A stretch of 64,000 nucleotides of DNA, taken from Amoebophrya sp. A120. Its lineage: Eukaryota; Sar; Dinophyceae; Syndiniales; Amoebophryaceae. Below the pieces are notes generated by a model. It had not been told where the DNA came from, ran no database searches, and saw only the letters and a program-made list of their open reading frames with translations. Both the position numbers and the translations under genes were made by a program. This document shows, in pieces, positions 58,401-64,000 of this stretch; position 1 is the stretch's first letter, and each line of letters opens with the position of its first letter. Where the stretch lies: positions 13,026,480-13,090,479 of the forward strand of contig CAJINV010000002.1 of NCBI GenBank assembly GCA_905178155.1. The letters run 5' to 3'.

Positions 58401-61400
58401 CTGGTACAGCCGGGGAATTGCGCACCTGGGACGGTATGGGAAGGACGAGACTGAGCACGACTCCGCGTGCGAAAAGGTCTTTCCGAAAGCGATCAGGATT
58501 ATTACCGAAAAATGTGCTCAAGATTTGCACGTGGCGCTCATGGAGGTCGTCAGAGGAAAAAACATCGACTGCACAAAGGAGAAGCTCGCACAAGAATACA
58601 ATCATCAATATGCGACAAAAAATCCGTGTATGCCGTAAACTGTCCTTGTATAATACCACCAGCCCCTCAACATCGCACTGCATGATAAAACATTGCACCC
58701 GAATGTAGATCTCCTGTGTCCGAAGCTGCTTGCGGCGACGGCGAAAAGTTTTCAGTTTCACTCAGTTGCAGGACGGTATGCATGAAAAGGCCATGTAATT
58801 TTTCACAAACGGCGAGACGCCCCCACTCTCTTGCAAATTTGGCCTCGGCATTTTGATTTATGTCTGTTCACTCCGTCACTTGGCATTAAGATATGTCTGT
58901 TCACTCCGTCATTTAGCGTGAATGTCAATTTTTTTCATTCTGTTCCGCGACCTTGCTAGTTCATCACACGGTCTCTTTTGTCTGGGATACAAATATCAGT
59001 ATCTATAATGGCATGGCGGCCCAAATTCGGAACGTGATGGGTGACCCCAATGCCGATTTTGACAAGAGACAAGCGGGGCTAGACGAAGCTTTGGCCGAAG
59101 TCACCGACAGGCTGCCAGAGGTCGAAAAAGAAATTCGCGACGCAGAAGACATGTCTGTGGACCAGCGAAAAGAGTTTGGCAAGCGGCTCGGGCAGGAAAG
59201 CGTAACTTTGAGCGAAGACAAGAAGCAAGAGTATCCCCACCTGTGCAATGTACCGCCAGACGAGCTGATGTGGGCTTTGGACTTGGAAACCAAGAAGGAA
59301 ACGCGTGAGAACCTGCAAAAGCAGAAAGAAGATGTCGGAGGAAAACTGAAAGATCTGAAGAAGGACCGCGAAGACACCGAGAACGACAGTCAGAAGAAAA
59401 CCGAATATGAAAAACGAACGCTTGGACTGCTTGAGTGGGCCCGTCGGAACAACCACGAGCTGTCCCTGGGGGAAATCGCGTCGCCTGACAAGGGGTTCAA
59501 GAGACTTGTGGGTCCCAGTGAACTACGAAGACGAAAAATGCAGATGTGCTTTTTCCTACACCCAAATGCCCAATCTTGTGATGTCTTGTCATGTATCAAG
59601 AGAACGAAAGTAGTCTAAGCACAGCTGAGTGGCGCATCGGAAGCAGTTCCGTTCATCAAAACGAAGAGGAAGCTAGTGGCTTTTCATTCAAAGCAAGGTG
59701 CTGACAGCACCGCCTGCAAACCGCGATGCGATATATTCTTTCATTGATATCCTTTGCTTCAAGCCTTTTTTGTTACAAGAGACCGAACGAGAACCAGCTA
59801 TCCTCTGTCTTCTCAGAACATGCGCTTTCCTGGAAAGTTGTGTCCCGGCCAAACTTGATTGAGTGCCATTTACAGGAGAAAACTTTCATGTTTATAACGC
59901 GACAGAATGCACTCTAACATGGTGAATAATGCTCCGTCTCATACTCGTCAATGCGGAAAGTGTTGATGCCGATCATGCTAATCTGTAACCACAAATACAC
60001 TGAGTCAGGCAAAAGCTGAGTAAAGTCAGCTGTGATTTGCGAGAAATGCCGGCCTTGTGTCTACGCGTTTCAGCTTACTGCAGATACCTCTGTAGTTGAT
60101 ACGCGTAACAGGTGAAGAAGGTGCTACACGTCGACCGACAGACTCACTAAACAGGACCGGCGAAAAAAGGCCTGCGACCCCGTGCCGCAAGACTTCAGAA
60201 ATGATTTTTGTACACGCGATCGCAGCACGTCGCATTCCCGTTGAAGTATGAGGAGGGGGGAGGTTTCATTGGGATACATGGGGACCACGAACTGCGACTG
60301 CACGAGGAATGGGGGCTGATTGGCGTATTTCAGCTTGACACCAAGCCCCCGATAAACTGGTGGGACTTTGCTGGTATGACGACGATCGCGGTCTCCCAAA
60401 TAGTGGGCGGCACCGTTTTGGCCATTTTCGGGGGCTGCAACCTGGCCACGAGTCTGATATGCGAAGGCATCGCTGATATGATCACAGCCGTCAAGGACAT
60501 TGTGATCAATCGATCGTTTTCCTGGGCGCAATGGGGGATCAACAAAGCGGTGTCGATCAGCGTCAGCTTGCTCACTGCCGGGGCCTCCGCGCTAAAAACC
60601 GCAGCCCAAGTCGCCGCCGCCGGCCTGCAAGGGGCCTTGGAGTTCACGAAGGAGGCCTTGGTACTCGGCGCGAAACTCGTAGCAAAGGCCGGCATCCTAT
60701 CCTGTGTAAAAACGTCCCCACCATACTGAAGATGGATAAAAGTAACTGCTAGACAAATCCGCGAGGGTTGGAGCTCGCGCATGAAAACTTGAGTTGCGCC
60801 ATGTAGTAATCGTGGTAAATTTCCAAACAAAGCTAGAAAATGACCCTCACCCAAAGCTGCATGAGACGAATTGCTGTGGAACTGGGAGTCTAGATTTGCA
60901 TGACAAGGGTCGGATCTGCGGCAGGTGGCACAGGGGGAGGAAACGTGTTATGCAGTAGCAAGGCGTGGGGACGGTTTTACACAGGATACGTCCAAGCGGC
61001 AGTGAAGGAGGCCTTCACGCACGTAGCGTCAGTGATGGTTGCCGAGGGCGCTGGCCCGATCGTGGAAAGAATAATCTATGGGATGGATTCAGCTATTCAA
61101 AAGTAGCGGATTCAAAAATTTCTTTTCCTTGAAGATGCATGTCATTTCCTTTTCCAAAAACGGTTTCCATTTCGGCAGCAACGACGCGGATTCAGGTAGC
61201 GGCGAAACCGAGATCGGCGATTTATGCAATTGAAATATCTAGGTCAGTCTCAACTTGAACTAGCTAAATTGATGTCATTCTTATTTCATTTTTTGGTAGC
61301 AAAGAATAAGGATTGCGCAGCTGCTCCGCCACAGATTGTGCTGCTCCGCTCCCAAAGTACGTCGCCAAGCTGTCGCGGGGCCCCGTGCGGGGCCCCAGAC

Positions 61401-64000
61401 AAACAGGGCGGCACTCCAGCTCCTTACTTTTTATAGTTTGATTTTTGATGATCATGTGCAAACTTCAATTATCTTTTCATTTTTGGCATGACAAATCCAA
61501 ATGATAATCTAGTTCAAGTTGAGACTGACCTAGCTATTTAATTTCCTACCTTTTCTGGCGATGATTCGGAAAGACAAAGAAACCCACGAAAATTCATGAC
61601 AAAAATGATCATATTTTGTTTCAGGTTTTGAAAATGCAAGATGAAGGATAAGAAATTTTTGAATCCGCTACTTTTGAATAGCTGAATCCATCCCATATAA
61701 TCAACGAGCATTTACAGCCGGACGTGTACAGAACTCTTACAAGTTCGCCCGCTGTGAGCGAGTTGATGGAAGTGGATGGCGCGGCTGGAAACCGCTTTTA
61801 CCGCCAGAAGCTGACCGAAGCTGTCGAATCCCTTCTCTCCCCGCAGATCGACCCGGGGCAACAGCTGACTACGATGGCGGGCGACAGCATCGGGAATCGC
61901 GAGCTGGCCACCGGAATCAAAACCTACATCGAAAACGTTGCGAAGGCACTTCGTATCTTTACATAAAAACCTGCTCTACTCACTTCGAGTATTTCTCTGT
62001 CTGCAAAAGGGGGCAGACGTAATAGTCGTGGCCGCACTTTGATGCTCTTGTATTCCTGTTTTTCTGCAAGTAGAAGAGATGGATAAGCATGGCATAGCGC
62101 ACCAGCTTTTTTTTCTTTTCCTGCCAGTATCGTTCTTCTCAGAGCTTCTAACAAGTCTCTGCAACCACGGGTGAAAATACGGCTCGGCGCCCATGAGAAA
62201 GCCATTCGCGTGAGAGAAACAAGATTTTTTATTTCATACACGTTCCGGGCCCGTTGCAGTTGGCCGTTCAGCTTCTAGAGATCAGCAAGGTGGCAGCGCG
62301 GATAACTGAAATCGTACGCCAGCTTGGGCCGGTGCTGCAGAGGGCTGCTAACACCATGCAAACCGAGCACAAGAAGATTTTCAACTACGTCAAAGACCAC
62401 TATGACGCTATGTATAGGACTATAATGCTTCTTGTTACTTCGTTGAGAGGCTGGGCCGCCAGAGCAGGTAGTCATGCCCAAATACGTATCATACAGATGA
62501 TGCTCCGGTGGGTTGTCTTCTCCCTTTTGACTCTTCCAGCAATCAGATCAATGGCAATTGCGGCATCGAAATTATATTGAAGGCTAGGAGCCAGCATGTC
62601 CTGACAACTACAAATTGCTTGAAATTACTCACCTTTCAGGATAAATTGGTTCGGGGGCAGACGACAGGATGAGGACCAGGAGGAGTACGACCAGCGACTT
62701 TCCAACAAGTTGCAGGAGAACATTGAAACTCAGAAAAGATGGCCGAAGTGGTCTGCGATCCCTCTGTGGGTCCGAGAAGTGGACGGCGAAACGGTGCAGA
62801 CCTACGTAAGATTGCAGTTGCAGAAGGTGCGGTCTTCAACAGGGGATCCGCCGAGCAACCAGCAGGCACCGAGCAGCAGTTCGTCGTCTGGGGACACGCG
62901 TGGCAGTTCCCGCGGTCACGGTGCTAACTTCAACGCAACCCAGGGATACCAGGCACAGGTCCAAACTTCCGTCGTAACTGTCAGAGACACGGCCGAGGAG
63001 ATTTCGCAGCGGGCTTCGGGGGTCATGAAGGATTTGATCGAAAACGGAGCGATCATGCCCGCGGTTCAATTTGGCATCGGGCAGTTGAGTAAAAAAATGT
63101 GGCAGTCGTGGGACGACAAACTCGATAATGAACTCCAAATCTTTCGATCAAAAACGCATCAGGCAATGGCGTTCAGCGGCAAGCCGGCGGCCCGGGCGCT
63201 TGTCGCCACGGTGCGTGATGCGGAACGCACCGCGATACTGGCAAAGTTCTCACCAAAGGAGCAGGCCAAGGTGAGGAAGATGCTGCTGCAGCAGGACCTG
63301 GACTCGGCGATGGATGCCGCGGGAGCCCTGGACCGCGGGGAGCCGGCGAGCCTCCACCACATCGGTGCGCTCACTGAAACGCTGCAGCAGCCCGTCGTGC
63401 TCCGCGACGAGAACCAGAATGTGCTCACCACCATCGGCAAGGGCCTCCCTGGTGCTCCGTGCAACGTCACGTATTATAAGGGCGAAAACGGCAAACCCGG
63501 ACACTACGTGGCGACGAATGCAGCCGTGGGGGACGGGTACACCTCCCCCGGAAAGCCTACCGGGAAAAATGCTTGCTTGTTCAATGCGGTGGCGGCGCAA
63601 GTGTATGGGGATCAGGGCAGGGGCGCACAATTGCGGGCCAAGACGGCTGCTCACATTCGGAACAACCCCCAGCGGCTCATGACAATTGCCAGTTCGATTC
63701 GCCGACACAACTTTTATAAGGGCGGCGCGCCGTCGTGCACGCCTGAACCTGGCAATGACCTCTGGAACGCAAACGCTGAGATGAGGACCTCGGTGGCCAA
63801 TCACGTAGTTGCACACGGTAAGGCCGCAGGTCACGATTGGCCACGACCCGATGCAGAAAATATTGATTTGCACTTCAATGTGATGCCTGCGTGGCAGGCT
63901 CATTTTACGTTAAGGTGGGGTGGTGCAAGATACGTTTACGGTGCGAATCCTGCAGATCTGGACGCCTTGCCTATCCTCCCAAATGATATTCGATACCGAC
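47310..64000 (+). CDS. Giant SecA-like / OTU-like multidomain protein gene (3' end beyond window)
   Basis: At least 13 exons on one strand. GT-AG junctions that agree in phase: 57623-57885, 58626-58999, 59508-60225, 60704-60924, 61937-62259 and 62412-62660. In addition, the introner at 61077-61702 restores the frame exactly. Order of parts: unrecognised N-terminus (47310-49402), two-membrane-segment region (49730-50528), acidic helical regions (50706-53350), SecA-type motor in two blocks (53600-57622), Cys-containing TPR-like region (57886-58625), coiled coil (59000-59507), hydrophobic region (60226-60703), helical region (60925-62411), and Ser-rich linker plus OTU-like region (62661 to end). 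Very large proteins combining a SecA-like motor with OTU-like and membrane-active regions occur sporadically in invertebrates and in intracellular bacteria. The family's role is unknown, and toxin- or effector-like origins are one possibility. It may extend upstream into 38951-45791. Confidence 0.7.
49730..50528 (+). CDS. Exon: region with two membrane segments
   Basis: Starts after AG at 49729 with a helix (RAEALRKASAQAITELEQEV). Two hydrophobic stretches are PFLSFMLFLPGFAASLMHL (about 50008-50064) and GLIGLFPTLISGLVGLLVVL (about 50400-50460). Between them lies a charged loop with a Pro/Gly patch. This would place part of the giant protein in or on a membrane. Confidence 0.5.
50706..51720 (+). 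CDS. Exon: acidic helical region
   Basis: Begins after TTCTGCAG. Mostly Glu/Ala/Leu/Arg helices (TLRAQAVQGLRVRHHANIE; ADQLLRLRVLLDEKENLTT). A DSSGALDAQSLQAL segment is EF-hand-like in spacing but lacks the full calcium loop. Ends near GTATCTTG at about 51721. Confidence 0.5.
52302..53350 (+). CDS. Exon: helical region with Ser-rich linker
   Basis: Acceptor TTGCTTTCAG; donor near 53347 (AACAG/GTCAGA). Two helical regions flank a low-complexity Ser/Pro linker (about 52850-52990, with runs of eight Ser). No family recognised. Confidence 0.5.
53600..55376 (+). CDS. Exon: SecA-like motor, N-terminal helicase block
   Basis: Helical lead-in, then RATQLFAILAQLDAF (TQ of the SecA Q-motif region), then a low-complexity insert of about 130 residues (54555-54920). 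Next are Walker A VPTGEGKTM (codons 54926-54952), a YGDASQFQFADLR segment matching the SecA YGTNNEFGFDYLRD region, and Walker B VAIIDESDSLMVDG with DESD at 55241-55252. These are the diagnostic order and wording of SecA NBD1. In SecA this motor moves polypeptides through a channel using ATP. Here the substrate is unknown and the usual preprotein-binding region is not obvious. The Gly/Ser/Arg-rich insert sits between Q-region and Walker A, which is unusual. Confidence 0.78.
55648..56195 (+). CDS. Exon: linker between SecA-like helicase blocks
   Basis: Open, Lys/Glu/Asp-rich with a Ser/Thr/Gly low-complexity patch (TTSTGGSSTSGAGPETG-like). The frame differs from both neighbours, as expected across introns. 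The 5' junction does not close in phase with my sites. In SecA this position corresponds to the preprotein cross-linking region, but no sequence similarity is visible. Confidence 0.45.
56471..57622 (+). CDS. Exon: SecA-like motor, C-terminal helicase block
   Basis: After CTACAG. Carries LTGTLGDAETRDFLNDTYKL (SecA-like GxTGTa motif), ILVTTNIAGRGTDI-type motif V as TNIAGRGTDINL (57254-57289), and motif VI as QQNVGRTSRTGNRG (57365-57406). Both arginines that would serve as fingers are present. This is NBD2 of a SecA/DEAD superfamily 2 motor, so with the upstream exon the ATPase looks complete. Ends at GAG/GTACAC, phase 0, joining 57886. Confidence 0.8.
57886..58625 (+). CDS. Exon: TPR-like, Cys-containing region
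   Basis: Follows the motor in phase 0. Contains paired Cys (YECKDCLLD; CDRDEECTANCSGGMC) and a TPR-like helix pair (NPYFLLAEANKSITDRKFDR...AWYSRGIAHLG). TPR-like units could mediate protein binding next to the motor. The junction to 59000 completes a Pro codon. Confidence 0.55.
58860..58913 (+). repeat. Intronic tandem repeat, 32-bp period
   Basis: ATGTCTGTTCACTCCGTCA occurs at about 58861-58879 and again 32 bp downstream, within the 58626-58999 intron. Confidence 0.6.
59000..59507 (+). CDS. Exon: coiled coil
   Basis: Continuous charged heptad-like helix rich in Glu, Lys, Asp and Leu (LDEALAEVTDRLPEVEKEIR; ENLQKQKEDVGGKLKDLKKD). The donor at 59508 was chosen because it is the only one giving phase 0 into the 60226 exon. 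Confidence 0.58.
60226..60703 (+). CDS. Exon: hydrophobic, membrane-active-looking region
   Basis: Starts polar with Gly/Glu, then NWWDFAG followed by Gly/Ala-rich hydrophobic helices (IAVSQIVGGTVLAIFGG; LICEGIADMITAVKDIV; WGINKAVSISVSLLTAGASA). This arrangement resembles a region I recall from the large SecA-containing proteins of invertebrates and latrotoxin-C-terminal-type proteins of intracellular bacteria. That assignment is from memory of the pattern and is tentative. Joins 60925 through a Cys codon. Confidence 0.52.
60925..61936 (+). CDS. Two exon parts around the introner
   Basis: Left part 60925-61076 ends GPIVERII; right part begins at 61703 with NEHLQPDVYRTL and runs to a donor at 61937 (phase 0). 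Removing 61077-61702 makes a continuous helical segment with no stop and correct frame on both sides. Helical, Ala/Val/Glu-rich; continues the region before the OTU-like part. Confidence 0.6.
61077..61702 (+). mobile_element. Introner-like TIR element within the coding sequence
   Basis: Perfect 48-bp terminal inverted repeats at 61077-61124 and 61650-61697, flanked by TAATC (61072-61076 and 61698-61702). Element 621 bp plus one TAATC, 626 bp removed in all. Inside lies a second perfect inverted pair of 25 bp (61239-61263 and 61509-61533) and a GGGGCCCC palindrome pair near 61378-61398. No open frame for a transposase, so non-autonomous. No GT-AG pair coincides with the frame-restoring boundaries. 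Confidence 0.82.
62260..62411 (+). CDS. Exon: short helical segment
   Basis: After CGTTGCAG, phase 0; ends before GTATAG, phase 2, joining 62661 through an Ile codon. Helical (LLEISKVAARITEIVRQLG). Both flanking introns are GT-AG. Confidence 0.6.
62661..64000 (+). CDS. Exon: Ser-rich linker and OTU-like cysteine protease region, runs off window
   Basis: Open from acceptor 62660 to the window end. A charged lead-in (DQEEYDQRLSNKLQENIE) and a Ser-rich linker are followed by helices. Near 63440-63640 comes an OTU-like core: a GKPGHYVATN strand, then GKNACLFNAVAAQVYGDQ with the candidate nucleophile Cys at codon 63574, then a helix with LRAKTAAHIRNN as in OTU proteases. The Asp that usually precedes the Cys is not seen. 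A candidate catalytic His further on cannot be chosen with confidence because the domain is cut by the window end. OTU domains cleave ubiquitin or ubiquitin-like modifiers; here that is inference. Confidence 0.6.

Noticed and set aside
1-64000. CRISPR array, bacterial operon signals, rRNA genes
   Set aside because: None found. The ACTAGT arrays are irregularly spaced palindromic hexamers, not repeat-spacer units, and the genes are intron-split.
1-64000. Dinoflagellate spliced-leader relics as lineage proof
   Set aside because: I looked for the conserved leader core and did not see a convincing copy, so the alveolate suggestion rests only on introner-type introns, gene content and gene orientation.

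Overview
This window is nuclear DNA from a eukaryote, most likely a protist with small intron-rich genes. Nearly all recognisable genes lie on the + strand and are broken into exons by GT-AG introns, many of them short (27, 40, 77, 78, 104 and 105 nt). The standard genetic code fits. Typical content is signal-peptide proteins, coiled-coil proteins, a DUF4116-repeat protein, FkbM-like and PhyH-like enzymes, and one very large SecA-like multidomain gene. Two introns are themselves terminal-inverted-repeat elements flanked by target-site duplications (introner type) and lack GT-AG ends. That combination is known from syndinian dinoflagellates such as Amoebophrya, so an alveolate origin is my best guess, but nothing here is a marker gene and I hold it loosely.

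Layout. 1.2-2.9 kb: a low-complexity protein gene. 3.25-4.94 kb: a five-exon polytopic membrane protein. 5.7-6.3 kb: a possible minus-strand gene. 7.2-9.0 kb: an unrecognised gene. 9.1-10.0 kb: a Ser/acidic then Arg/Lys-rich protein with a 27-nt intron. 10.8-12.5 kb: a secreted phytanoyl-CoA-dioxygenase-like enzyme. 12.7-15.3 kb: an FkbM-like methyltransferase holding the first introner-like intron. 16.4-20.4 kb: DUF4116-repeat protein(s). 21.2-22.3 kb: a GC-rich repeat ending in an ACTAGT array. 22.9-24.4 kb: a secreted coiled-coil protein. 25.2-30.0 kb: a multi-exon gene with one exon split by a 2.9-kb 5'-truncated LINE that has a perfect 17-bp target-site duplication. 30.4-33.8 kb: coiled-coil and secreted small proteins and another GC-rich block. 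34-38.7 kb: small, poorly resolved genes. 38.95-45.8 kb: a very long unrecognised gene. 45.9-47.1 kb: a second copy of the ACTAGT/GC-rich repeat, in opposite orientation and flanked by a perfect 26-bp direct repeat.

47.3 to beyond 64 kb: one giant gene with at least 13 exons, running off the window. Its product has a long unrecognised N-terminus with two membrane segments, a SecA-type helicase motor split over exons, TPR-like and coiled-coil regions, a hydrophobic membrane-active-looking region, and a C-terminal OTU-like cysteine protease region. The introner at 61.1-61.7 kb sits in this gene, and removing it with one copy of its 5-bp duplication restores the frame exactly.

The most interesting points are (1) the two frame-restoring transposon-like introns, (2) the SecA-OTU giant protein in a eukaryotic gene structure, and (3) three insertions whose duplicated target sites can be read directly.
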